From the NCBI GenBank assembly GCA_000310025.1, contig FN648450.1, positions 35,291 through 99,290 on the forward strand: a stretch of 64,000 bases of DNA. The letters are read 5' to 3'. A program made the position numbers and the translations under genes. Below are positions 43,626-53,335 of the stretch, piece by piece. Under the pieces are notes generated by a model that was not told the DNA's origin, did not search any database, and was given only the letters and a program-made list of their open reading frames with translations. Each line of letters starts with the position of its first letter. Position 1 is the first letter of the stretch. Source of the stretch: Ectocarpus siliculosus (taxonomy: Eukaryota > Sar > Phaeophyceae > Ectocarpales > Ectocarpaceae).

Positions 43626-46486
43626 GGCATGATGATGTCTGTTGCTCTGGGGAAGGAAACTATCAGCTGAAAAATATCACGGCTGCGGCTTTGGCTCCAT
43701 CACAGCATCAGCACAGAGCACAACACAAAACAAAAACAAAATCCGACGACGACAGAGGCCACGGGCTGCACGAGTCAGCAAGTAAACTTTCTAGAATACA
43801 TGCTGCGGTGCTGCTGCGAGACACAGCCCGAGGATGGTTCCTTGGCCGTGCCGCTCTACACAAAGAGGAAGCGTAGGCAGCAGGTGTGCGCGGAGGAAGG
43901 CGCCGTGGTGGGCACACAGCAAAATTGGCCAAAAGGCGGTCGGGGGAGTCGGGGCTCCAAAATGGGGTGTCGCGATTCAGACACGAGCCCCCTTCGGCCG
44001 TTGTGTTTTTGCTTCGGCCGTTGGCTGACCATGTGACACACACACCCCGGCACGCACATATGCACGATGGGCGATGAGGACCAGCCTCCGCAGACCGCTG
44101 CCACTGTACATCGACGTCCACACACCACAGCATCATGACCCGAGCAGAATGTGTGCCATCCTGCTTGGTTTTCACGAGCAAGGCTCTGACAACAATGGAC
44201 CTGGAAAGAGCCTTGGCAGGGACGAGACAGAGAGAAGACCACCTCCTCCTTACGATCCCGCGGCTTGTTCGAGGTAAGTGCCGCAATGTGAATGGCAGTA
44301 TAGTAGAGGGATGAAATAGGCCGAGAAGGCCCTGTGCGAGGCGTGTTTTGGTGATTCCGTGGGTGTCGTTGCTTGGGGCATGCTTCATTCTCCGCGGGGG
44401 AGGGTGTGTGGTTTGCTCCTGTTTTGAGACCGTACGACGAGGAGGGGCCCACGTGCTCAACATCACAGCTTTGTCACATGCACTATGCCCCTGCACTATG
44501 TATGCGTCTGGCCAAAGCTTACACACCAGCGCAGGTCTGAATTCATGCTAGCCAAACCATCGGGCGCGGTACCATGGGTAGGCCCACCTGGGCAAACCTG
44601 GGTACCCTGTGTGGGCGATTTTTTAATGGCAGCGCCTGGAATAAGAAGAATAAAAGGAAGAAAGTCTAGGCCTTTCTCTCGCAAAACACCTACAAGTAGT
44701 CTATATCTCGACGACCACGACGTCCAGTCACAAGTGGGTTGCTGCAGATGATGCAGAATGAGCCGGAGATGACCTAGATGTGTCTGCGCTCTGCTTGATT
44801 GTCCCCCTGCAAAACAGCAGCACTGTCAAAAAAAATCATGATGTGTCTATCTGCTGTATGTAGCATTTCAACACTAATAAAGCAGCAAGCACGGCATCGT
44901 CTCAACAGGAGGCCAGCGGCAGCCAAGTGCAGCAAGCAGCACCACAGCGGTGATTCGAGTAACCAACATGTCGAGGGAAGTGGTGCCGCCTTGAAATCTG
45001 CGCCTGTGATGATGTGTGCAGCGAAAGATCCCGCCTATTTCTCTGCTGCTGCTGTACACACGAACTCTCAAAGGCAAAAATCGAGCATCAGAACCATCTC
45101 TGTCTGATCTGCCTGATCTCTGTCTCACCCAGTCATTCTGCACCACACCAGACCATTATACACAAAAGAACAGCAGCAGTTGCTAGAGTGGAGTGTATAA
45201 TGGTGCCAATGCGTCAGTGCGCCAACCGTACTTTGCTTGTTTGCATCTGACCATCATGCATCATCGCCGCTTCTATCCTGGCCGCTACATCCTGACTAGC
45301 CTCTAATTGGCGGAGTAGCTGTGTGCTTGCGGCACAGCAGCAGCAGCAGCGAGGGGGTGTTGCTTCCATGTCCCACACACTCCTCCTGCTCTGTGTGCTA
45401 TGTGCTGGGTGCCGGGTGTGCTGTGTCTGCTGTGTGTTGCCAAGATCGCAGGTGATGTGTGCCCCTTTTCAAATGTGTCCCCCAACCGACTTAACCAAAA
45501 GTGTCAGCCATAATTCTAGTACAAAAAAATGTGTCCCGCTAGCGACGGCGGGGTTCCGACACTAAAATACCGCGTTCTGTTATCTACGCAGGACATTAAA
45601 AAAAATAGAAAGGCGTTTGCTTCGGAACTGCTGTCTCTCTCGATGCTCTATGCATAGCTCTGGGCAAGAAAGCTTATATAGCGCTGAAACTCGTCCAACA
45701 GCTTGTGCTGAAGAAGGTTGCCTCCGCAAGACGACTTGGTGGCTTGCTTCTGATTGCTTTTTCCGTTGAGGAGCATATATTCATGACGTCGAGGGATATT
45801 TGTTGTGCGTCACGCCCACAGCCGCCACCAACAGCAGTAGTACGTGCACAAAAGCAGTTTTCTCACAACCTGCTCCCCGTACGTAGACTACTACTGTAAC
45901 ATCAATATTTACATGGTCGAGGCAGCAGCAACAGTAGCTAAGCAGCAGCAGTAGCGAAGCCGGCGCAGGAAGCAAACAGGATATCTTTGTAGTCGTGCGA
46001 CTTGTTGTTTAGGAGACAGAAAGTAGTCAGTTGTTGGATTATGTAGTGGGATGCCGAACCCTCAAGCTCGCGCCTCATGGATCAACGGCGGATACATTTT
46101 GCGTCACTAAAATACGGGTGCTGAGAGTGCTGCTCCTGCACTTACTTCGGCGCCACCTGAAGTGGCGTGTGAAAGAAGCTGCTTGAACATCTTCCAACCA
46201 CCCCCCCCCCTTTTTCTTTGTTCGTCCTTCGAGTTTTCCGCAAGAAAGTTGTCTTGGCTTGCTCATAGCTGCACACACCTTTTTGAGTGTCAACCTGCAA
46301 ATAACATGCCCAACCACGATCGGGGTCAGTGCATCCACTGCGGCTCGCAGGAATCGAGCACTCACCCCCCCTGCAATATAATGCCAACTCCAATAACAAC
46401 TCCGTCACCGTCACCGTCACCGTCACCGCTATCAGGAAACCTCGGATGCGGTAAACCGCAGCAGCGGCAGCTTCAGCAGCCGGTAC
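43626..46486. other. No gene recognised
   Basis: Long open frames on the minus strand (43708-44526) have no domain features and appear to be chance. Several CAGCAGCAG tracts (44930-44945, 45338-45350, 45920-45955) and CTGCTG stretches occur. A GGTACC-rich short palindrome (TGGGTAGGCCCACCTGGGCA) is near 44577. Confidence 0.4.
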
Positions 46487-47127
46487 TTGTCCGCCTCGAG
46501 GGTGGGGAGGTCGAGCCTGTCCGCGACCACCGGCAGGGGCGGTAGCAGCGGCGGCGAAGGCGACCCGCCGTTTGACATGATGGAACTGGGAGCGAGCACG
46601 GGCGGGGCGGCGGCGCCCGCGCCGGCGGTGGCAGTGGACCCAGACACCGACGATAGACCACTACGAATCTCGCACCGGCGAAACAAAAGGTGGGAGTTTT
46701 TGGTTGGCGTTTTTGCTCCCCGGAAGTGGTCGCATCTGTCTGGCAAAAAATTGTTTGTACAGGGGAGCTGTTGAATCGGAGCTCTTTCAAGTGTTTGGTA
46801 TGTCTGCTTGCTCAGTTGGAGGACGAATGGTGCGTAACTGCTGATTGGAAGCGCTACTTCGCCGCGTGTCTTGGTTGGAGGGAGGGGAGGTTCCGCGTCC
46901 TTCGTTCTTTTTGCCCGTAAGGTTTTTATTTCCAGTTCCACGGAACACGTCCTGGTTTGACCTATGTAGCGTAGTTTTTGCAGGGGAGGTGTTGAATGGA
47001 TATACTTTGAAATACCATGTTTTCAGTGTTTCTGGTGTCTCCTATTACTCGTCAAGGCAATTGTGTCTTCTCTAACGTGTCGAGGTTCTTTCATTTGCTT
47101 TCCTGTGTTTTTTTTGTTCTAAAACAG

Positions 47128-47259
47128 GAGAAGCCGCAGCAGCAAAGGAGGGATTGCGGCAGGAGAAACAGGGGCGGCAACGGCAGCGGCAGCAGCAGAC
47201 GAGGCAGCGCCAACAGCGTGGAGGAGAGCTACACTCCTAGAGAGGACGGGGACGGGCAG
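47128..47259 (+). CDS. Probable exon of an unknown gene next to the recombinase element
   Basis: A T-rich tract and acceptor AAAACAG precede 44 in-frame codons: EKPQQQRRDCGRRNRGGNG, then SANSVEESYTPREDGDGQ, closed by a GTGAATG donor. Multiple of three, phase 0. The upstream open frame at 46487-46689 (EGDPPFDMMELGASTGG) ends at a GTGGGA donor but its phase does not match, so the link is unproven. If real, the tyrosine-recombinase element at 47273 was inserted in the following intron, only 13 bp after the exon. Confidence 0.35.
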
Positions 47260-47272
47260 GTGAATGTTGTCA

Positions 47273-47510
47273 TTTATTTTGTTTTCTTTCGAATTGCTTC
47301 ATTATTTCTTCGGTTTCTAGGCTACGTGTTGGGGAGAGAGACGCACGAAACGCTCATCGTCTCTCCGGCCGCGTTAGCTGCAAAGGCCGGCGTCAACTCT
47401 TACAAATCCATCTCTCTCCCCACAAATACTAGCCGGGGGACTACGACTGCAAACGCAGGAGTCCCAAAACTGACCAAGTCCTCAAATGGTACACACCATT
47501 CTACAACACC
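47273..47510 (-). repeat. Split direct repeat b2 (3' terminal)
   Basis: 238 bp, apparently identical to 47841-48078 without any gap. Outer end TTTATTTTGTTTTC on the plus strand marks the 3' end of the element. Identity implies recent activity. Confidence 0.92.
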
Positions 47511-47578
47511 TGACTAGATACCGAATATTCCCGAACTTATGCCCCCACCTTCGAAAGAAAAGGGATGGGAGGGCGGGA

Positions 47579-47840
47579 TTTTCTAAACTGCCGCCGCTAC
47601 TGCGTTAGGCGGCTGCTGCTGTCCTTCCGTTGCTTCACGCGCTCTGTAGCTGTCACACGTTACCCGACTTTGCTACAGCCCCTGCGTGGACTCGATCACG
47701 GAATGCACCCCCAACTATAGACTAATAATTCCAAACACCGTGACCCTGGGTTTCCGGTAGAAAGTGAAGCCAAATTCTAATTCGACTGTTACAAAATATA
47801 CACCAGTTTATTCTATCTGCTTCGACGAACAAACCTTCCT
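47579..47840 (-). repeat. Split direct repeat a2
   Basis: Matches 53067-53335 except for a 4-bp indel (TTAG), a 1-bp indel and a few substitutions. It directly abuts b1 at 47841, and the shared TTT makes the boundary ambiguous by three bases. Confidence 0.92.
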
Positions 47841-48078
47841 TTTATTTTGTTTTCTTTCGAATTGCTTCATTATTTCTTCGGTTTCTAGGCTACGTGTTGG
47901 GGAGAGAGACGCACGAAACGCTCATCGTCTCTCCGGCCGCGTTAGCTGCAAAGGCCGGCGTCAACTCTTACAAATCCATCTCTCTCCCCACAAATACTAG
48001 CCGGGGGACTACGACTGCAAACGCAGGAGTCCCAAAACTGACCAAGTCCTCAAATGGTACACACCATTCTACAACACC
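47841..48078 (-). repeat. Split direct repeat b1
   Basis: Identical to 47273-47510, located 42 bp beyond the stop of the recombinase gene. Confidence 0.92.
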
Positions 48079-48119
48079 CACATCGAGGTCAGTTTCTGGA
48101 CGACTACCGAATAAGTCAA

Positions 48120-49367
48120 CTATCCGTTTCCCCAGACGGTCCCCTCCCCCGGCTGTCTCGATACGATCCTACTGCCGTCTGTAAGTTTCCGTGACACTCG
48201 CCGCGAATCCTCTACATTGTTTCGCGCGTACGGCTTGTATGCATCCGACCTCCACTTCCCTTCTCTCTGAATCACTCGTTCTGCGATGTCTCCGCCCGAT
48301 GCAAGAGCCGTCGCGCCTCCAATTCGCAACGAGTGCAACGCGTACTCCTGGGGGTTACGCCCCGACTTCGTTACCACTTCTCTGACTGCACGGAGGGCAG
48401 CAGTATACCTCACTACTCTCACTGCTCTTCCACTACGGTACGAAGCCAACGGTGCGGAGTCAGGCAACGTCGCATGACACGATAACAGCTCCACCACAAG
48501 AGCCACCGCGCCGCCGCGTGCTCTCACACCTGACTGCGGTCCGGTGACTTCGTCTCGCGTACGAACCCGTATGTTTCCTTTCTGCTCTTGATCGGCCTTG
48601 TGCCCTCTAAACCTCATCTCGACACGGTCTGCTCTACGATAGTGACTAAAGATTAATTGCGTCTCGCCAGCAAACAATGCTACGTCCGCCCTCGTAAGAC
48701 AGTGTGCCTCATGCACCCTGCCCGCATCATTCGCGAACACCTCATCAGACCGTGTGATAAAGAGATAGGACAGGCACAGACACAGCCACATCACTCTGCC
48801 CCCTTCCCCCCAGTTCTGGCTTGCGCTTTCCCCGTCCAGCAGCATACGCCAAGACACAGGCAGGCGCACACGGCGTACCGTCTCCATAGCCACGTGGTTC
48901 CTCGCAATCCCCCTTAGCGCACATTTCAACATCGGAGACGACAAGTCTAGCTCGACAGAAGCTTCCAGCCTATGAAAATGTTGTACAGCCGTGAGTTTTC
49001 CGGATATTGTACTCGCTAGATTACTCTCAGCCTCGAAATACCAGGCTACCAAGTCTATCAACTCCCACACATGAAGGTCCCTGGCACGTTGCCCTAGGAA
49101 CTTGGGCTTCTCCGTCAGCCTCCGAAACGTGCACCAAGAGTTGAAGCCTGACGTGTAAGTCCTTCTAGACGAAGACGCAACTGAGTGCTCGACGAGCTGC
49201 ATGCCAAGACGTCGGTAACAAAGTCCCGTCCTGCCTGTCCCAGGTCCTGAACCTGCTGATAGCCCTGGAGCCAACCTCGGGTTGACCGGCGTGCTGCCGT
49301 TCGATTTAGCCGCAGGTGCGCTGCCATCCGAGGTAGGCCCCCCCGCCACGCGGGAGAGCCCGCACCC
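48120..49367 (-). CDS. Tyrosine recombinase (DIRS/Ngaro/PAT type)
   Basis: A site-specific recombinase that integrates and excises DNA through a covalent 3'-phosphotyrosine. The N-terminal half is a helical SAM-like DNA-binding domain (SSSRRTYTSGFNSWCTFRR, ISGKLTAVQHFHRLEA). Catalytic residues can be followed: first Arg in YLFITRSDEVF, H-x-x-R in YALHSLRIGGAT, Trp in REGKWRSDA, and the nucleophilic Tyr in YKPYARNN. The order R...HxxR...W...Y is complete, so it could be active. The reading frame is the same as that of the upstream gag-like ORF, with only the TAG at 49368-49370 between, and no ATG exists before GMQLVEH. Expression by stop-codon readthrough, or from a spliced mRNA, is therefore plausible. 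Stop at 48120. Confidence 0.9.
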   Translation of the reverse strand, partial: GCGLSRVAGGPTSDGSAPAAKSNGSTPVNPRLAPGLSAGSGPGTGRTGLCYRRLGMQLVEHSVASSSRRTYTSGFNSWCTFRRLTEKPKFLGQRARDLHVWELIDLVAWYFEAESNLASTISGKLTAVQHFHRLEASVELDLSSPMLKCALRGIARNHVAMETVRRVRLPVSWRMLLDGESASQNWGEGGRVMWLCLCLSYLFITRSDEVFANDAGRVHEAHCLTRADVALFAGETQLIFSHYRRADRVEMRFRGHKADQEQKGNIRVRTRDEVTGPQSGVRARGGAVALVVELLSCHATLPDSAPLASYRSGRAVRVVRYTAALRAVREVVTKSGRNPQEYALHSLRIGGATALASGGDIAERVIQREGKWRSDAYKPYARNNVEDSRRVSRKLTDGSRIVSRQPGEGTVWGNG

Positions 49368-50411
49368 CTATTTGTCTTTCCCGTGGGTGAAGAAGTCAGC
49401 GGCCTTGGGTCTCGCGCCGCCCTCGCCAGCGGCGTGCGCCTCTCCTCCGCGCCCTCCCCCGTTGCCGTGGCCAACGCCGCGCGCGCCGGTTGCCGGAGTT
49501 TCGGACGCTCCGCGCCTAGCGTGGGAAGGGTTCTGGGCGTGGATGTATGGGCAGTTACGATCATGGCAACCGGACCACGAGTTGAAGGCGAAGCAGTAAC
49601 CACGCGATCTTCCGGAAGTGGTCCCCCGGGCTCGCTTGGACGGCGATAGGAGCTGTTCTCCTGCCCGTATCTGAGGCTGGTAGAAGGCGGCGGCGCCGAC
49701 CCCGCCCATGGCGATGAAGCCAGTAATCCTCTTCCACTCGATGGTTACCACGGGCGGAAAATCCTCGATGACAGTCGGCGGCGCAGAGATCGTTGTCTTG
49801 AAACTGATGGCGCCGTCAACCCACCGCGATGCGAACAGGATTAGATCGTCGTGGATGAATCCCGCGAACCGGAGTTTGTTCGCGGGATTTCGCATCTCGC
49901 CGCGGTTTTCACGACAGTGCTCGGTGACCATCGCCAAGCCGACGTTGAGGGACTCCTCGAGGATGCCCACGCGCTGGAGACTCTCAGAATCGGCAATGCC
50001 TGTTTTGAGCAACGCCGATATGGTCGTGATGAGGATCGAGAGCGACTCTTCCAACGGAACCTCGGCGTTAGGCGTGTCAGATCCCGAACGGTAGTCTTCG
50101 ACCCGGAAGTTTGAGAGCGTGTCGAGCGATGCCGCCACTTTCTCTGTCACCAGGACGCCTTTGCGAAGCAAAAATTGCCACTCCATCTGCGACAGTTTTG
50201 AAACTGCCGGAGGCCGCCCCAGGATGAGCCACGCTTTTACCCGGCGGAGGTCCCCCCACGTCCGCGCTCTATCCTTTGCCGTAGCCTTAGCCGCCTCGGC
50301 GCTGGGTGTAGCGGGGGCCCGGTGTCGAAGGTGTCGCCGCCCGACCTCGCCCTGCTTGCCCAGCCGCTGCCCTGCCGCTCCGCGTGGAGGCCCGTGTCGG
50401 CATCTTGTCAC
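49368..50411 (-). CDS. Gag-like protein with C-terminal zinc finger
   Basis: 347 codons from ATG 50411 to TAG 49368. The central part is helical (EESLSILITTISALLKTG, RVGILEESLNVGLAMV), then FAGFIHDDLILFASRWVDG. Near the C terminus is a CCCH-type finger, YCFAFNSWSGCHDRNCPYIH (C-x8-C-x4-C-x3-H), followed by a Gly/Ala-rich tail. The finger in this position matches Gag-like proteins of DIRS-order retroelements. It would bind element RNA or DNA. No RT motifs (YxDD or YVDD) were seen in any frame between this gene and either repeat. Confidence 0.7.
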   Translation of the reverse strand: MTRCRHGPPRGAAGQRLGKQGEVGRRHLRHRAPATPSAEAAKATAKDRARTWGDLRRVKAWLILGRPPAVSKLSQMEWQFLLRKGVLVTEKVAASLDTLSNFRVEDYRSGSDTPNAEVPLEESLSILITTISALLKTGIADSESLQRVGILEESLNVGLAMVTEHCRENRGEMRNPANKLRFAGFIHDDLILFASRWVDGAISFKTTISAPPTVIEDFPPVVTIEWKRITGFIAMGGVGAAAFYQPQIRAGEQLLSPSKRARGTTSGRSRGYCFAFNSWSGCHDRNCPYIHAQNPSHARRGASETPATGARGVGHGNGGGRGGEAHAAGEGGARPKAADFFTHGKDK

Positions 50412-50789
50412 GGTTGGAGTCGTATAAGCAGCGAACCGGCGGCAGGCGGCGGGCGAGCGTCAGGGCGGCGTTGCGGGAACACTTATTTTCCTCTTCGTCG
50501 TGGGCATAGTCGATCGCGCGCCTGGATCTGCAGTTAGAATGGTCTACAAATCCTATCTTCGGGCGAAACTATCTGACGAGGGTTTTCGTCGGGCCCAGAA
50601 CGACGCGTTGTTATATCGCGAGCTCGCGTTAGTTCGTTCTCGACGCCTGTGGATTGAATGGAGTGATTATTGCTGCTGACGCTACGGTCACCGGACGTCA
50701 ACCAATCCCGAATATTTCTCTCTTTGGAACACTAGCGATGGTTTCTTTTTTTTATATATATATTTTTTCTTGGATTCGGTGAACCCCGG
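50412..50789 (-). other. Upstream region of gag-like gene
   Basis: About 380 bp between the gag-like start and the hairpin array, with a T-rich stretch at 50748-50770. Nothing coding. Confidence 0.4.
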
Positions 50790-51950
50790 TTCGCCATCGG
50801 CACGGGTGCGTCCACTCATTGGCGCGTCCCGTGCTGATACGTGTTTTTTTTATTTATTTTTCTTCGATGCGTTGGATACGGTGAACTCCACTTGCCAACA
50901 GCGCGGGTGCTTCCACTCATTGGCGCGTCCCTCGCTGAAACTGACAACACATATGCAGCACGGGTGCTTCCACTCATTGGCGCGTCCCGTGCTGATACGT
51001 GTTTTTTTTATTTATTTTTTTTCGATGCGTTGGATACGGTGAAACTCCACTTGCGAACAGCGCGGGTGCTTCCACTCATTGGCGCGTCCCTCGCTGAAAC
51101 TGACAACACATATGCAGCACGGGTGCTTCCACTCATTGGCGCGACCCGTACCGATACTTGTACGCAGCGCGGGTGCTTCCACTCGTTGGCGCGTCCCTTG
51201 CTGAAACTGACAACACATATGAGTACGGGTGCTTCCACTCATTGGCGCGTCCCGTACTGATACGTGTATGACTTCGTTTTCGATGCGTGGAGATCGGTTA
51301 ATTCTACTCGCCAACAGCACGGGCGCTTCCAGTCATTGGCGCGTCCCGTGCTGATACGTGTACGGCGTTTTGTTCTTTCTTTTTGAGATCGGTTAACTCT
51401 ACTCGCCAACAGCACTCATTGGCGCGTCCCTTGCTGAACTGACAACACATATGCAGCACGGGTGCTTCCACTCATTGGCGCGTCCCGTACTGATACGTGT
51501 ACGACTTCGTTTTCGATGCGTGGAGATCGGTTAATTCTACTCGCCAACAGCACGGGTGCGTCCAGTCATTGGCGCGTCCCGTGCTGATACGTGTACGGCG
51601 TTTTGTTCTTTCTTTTTGAGATCGGTTAACTCTACTCGCCAACAGCACGAGTGCTTCCACTCATTGGCGCGTCCCGTGCTGAGGCTGACATCACATATGC
51701 AGCACGGGTGCTTCCACTCATTGGCGCGTCCCGTACTGATGCATGATTTGTGGTATTTTTCTACCGCTGCGTTGAATTCGGTTAACTCTACTCGCCAACA
51801 GCGCGGGTGCTTCCACTCATTGGCGCATCCCGTGCTGATACATGTATGACTTCGTGTTTCGTTGCGTTGCGATCGGTTAACTTCCACTTGCCAACAGCAC
51901 GGACGAGTGCTTCCACTAGTGGCGCGTCCCGTGCTGGTGCGTGTCCGTGT
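50790..51950. repeat. Array of about 15 hairpin-forming repeats
   Basis: The core CACTCATTGGCGCG(T)CCC recurs about 15 times between 50815 and 51925. It is flanked by complementary arms such as CAGCACGGG...CCCGTGCTG that could pair into a 9-bp stem over a loop of about 20 bases. Units alternate short (50-57 bp) and long (95-103 bp), the long ones adding a T-rich segment. Several copies show paired changes (CACGGG/CCCGTG to TACGGG/CCCGTA; arm start AGCA/TGCT to AGCG/CGCT), which suggests that the stem matters. Confidence 0.85.
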
Positions 51951-53066
51951 TTTTTTTTTTTTTCTCATTGAGATCACTTCCGCATAGACAATCCTACGGC
52001 AGGTTGACGAGTTTTTGGCATGCATCAATTGCTGTCCGGGCGTTTTTGGAACGGTCGCTTAATCGTCGATGGATGTGACGTATTCTTATAAAAGGTTTGT
52101 GTCACGGCGGTCGTACATTGGACGTGATGCCCCTCGACACCGTGGTACACCCGGATGGACCGTTACCTGACGTTCCTCGCGGGTTCGAACCTCGCGTGCC
52201 ACTTTCACCTCCCCCACCCCTTTTTTTTTCTCATCTTCTCTTTCCTTATGCATACAGCACGCAGTTCGCTGTCTCGTTTTTATCTCGTCTTCTTTGTTAT
52301 TCAGTCTTTTTCTTTGAGTCTTTCTCTCGCATGCATGTGGTTTTTGCTTTTATCCGTTCCCGTGAATGCTGTTGAATGCACTTTCCGATTACGTATGCGG
52401 CCGCTTTATATGCCGTGGGACTTGTCGATACCATCAGTGGGGACTTGTCAATACCATCCGTGGAGACGATTGCTTACGTGAGTGAGCATATTATCGTCGA
52501 TTCCTTCAGCTATATGCCCCTCTGTGCGCGGCACAGACAAGATTGTACCGGCAAGTAGCCCTAGTAAGCCGGGGGAAACAGAAAACAAGGCACCTGCCTC
52601 ATGTGCATACTCGTGACAGCATCATGCCCTACTGCCGCGGGTCGATTGGTTATGTCCGATGCCGCAGGGTTCCTCCACCCCATGCAGTACAATGGCTGCT
52701 ATCGTGGCACGTACAGCAACCGCGACAAGTCAGCGTGCGACCATACAACAGGCCCCGCTCTTTCTTTTTGCCGTTGAATTTTTTTTCTTCAGCGAGAGTA
52801 CGTCTCGGTTGGGATGAACCGCATCCCATGTTTGGGAAGGGACCTATCTGAGCGGCGCGGCGAGCGAGACTGCGGTGGCTTGCCGCCGCTTATCTTACTG
52901 CACCCTCCCCCCTCGTGCTAAATGCACGCAGCGGTGAGGTCACAAGAGTAGCGGGACGCGAATAGGAACACGGCCGACACGATGGATGTTGGACACGAGT
53001 ACACACCTTATGGAGAGTCGCGTGCTGGTCGCTTCCCCAATGCTTGCGCCGTGTCCCGTCCCGCCC
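51951..53066. other. 5' leader of the recombinase element, no gene recognised
   Basis: Contains a plus-strand TATAAAAG at about 52087 and several T/C-rich stretches (52200-52330). Also a short tandem GTGGGGACTTGTC/ATACCATC duplication near 52415-52465. No RT or other domain found in six frames. Confidence 0.45.
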
Positions 53067-53335
53067 TTTTCCAAACTGCCGCCGCTACTGCGTTAGTTAG
53101 GCGGCTGCTGCTGTCCTTCCGTTGCTTCACGCGCTCTGTAGCTGTCACACGTTACCCGACTTTGCTACAGCCCCTGCGTGGACTCGATCACGGAATGACA
53201 CCCCCAACTATAGACTAATAATTCCAAACACCGTGACCCTGGGTTTCCGGTAGAAAGTGAAGCCAAATTCTAATTCGACTGTTACAAAATATACACCAGT
53301 TTATTCTATCTGCTTCGACGAACAAACCTTCCTTT
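53067..53335 (-). repeat. Split direct repeat a1 (5' terminal)
   Basis: 269 bp matching 47579-47843. The outer end CCTTT (53331-53335) is the 5' end of the element. The plus-strand flank GTTTCG follows. Confidence 0.92.

Larger units (their letters stand above)
47273..53335 (-). mobile_element. Tyrosine-recombinase element with split direct repeats, no RT (6063 bp)
   Basis: Reading the minus strand from 53335: repeat a1 (53335-53067), leader with hairpin array, gag-like ORF, tyrosine recombinase ORF, repeat b1 (48078-47841), repeat a2 (47840-47579), 68-bp spacer, repeat b2 (47510-47273). The b1/a2 junction equals what would be formed by joining the two outer ends, which is the hallmark of split direct repeats in Ngaro/PAT-type members of the DIRS order. 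Both outer ends and the internal junction share TTT (plus strand), a likely crossover trinucleotide. Members of that order normally carry RT/RNase H between gag and recombinase; here the two frames directly adjoin. It is either an RT-less non-autonomous derivative or a distinct element type. Confidence 0.85.

Noticed and set aside
43708-44526. 272-codon minus-strand open frame
   Set aside because: No domain, random-looking Cys/Arg/Ser composition and overlapping long frames on the other strand; likely chance.
46432-46941. Minus-strand 169-codon open frame as a gene
   Set aside because: Pro/Leu-rich with an equally open plus strand; no splice or domain evidence to choose it.
49282-49649. Plus-strand open frames over the gag/recombinase region
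   Set aside because: They are antisense shadows of the gag-like and recombinase genes, in GC-rich sequence.
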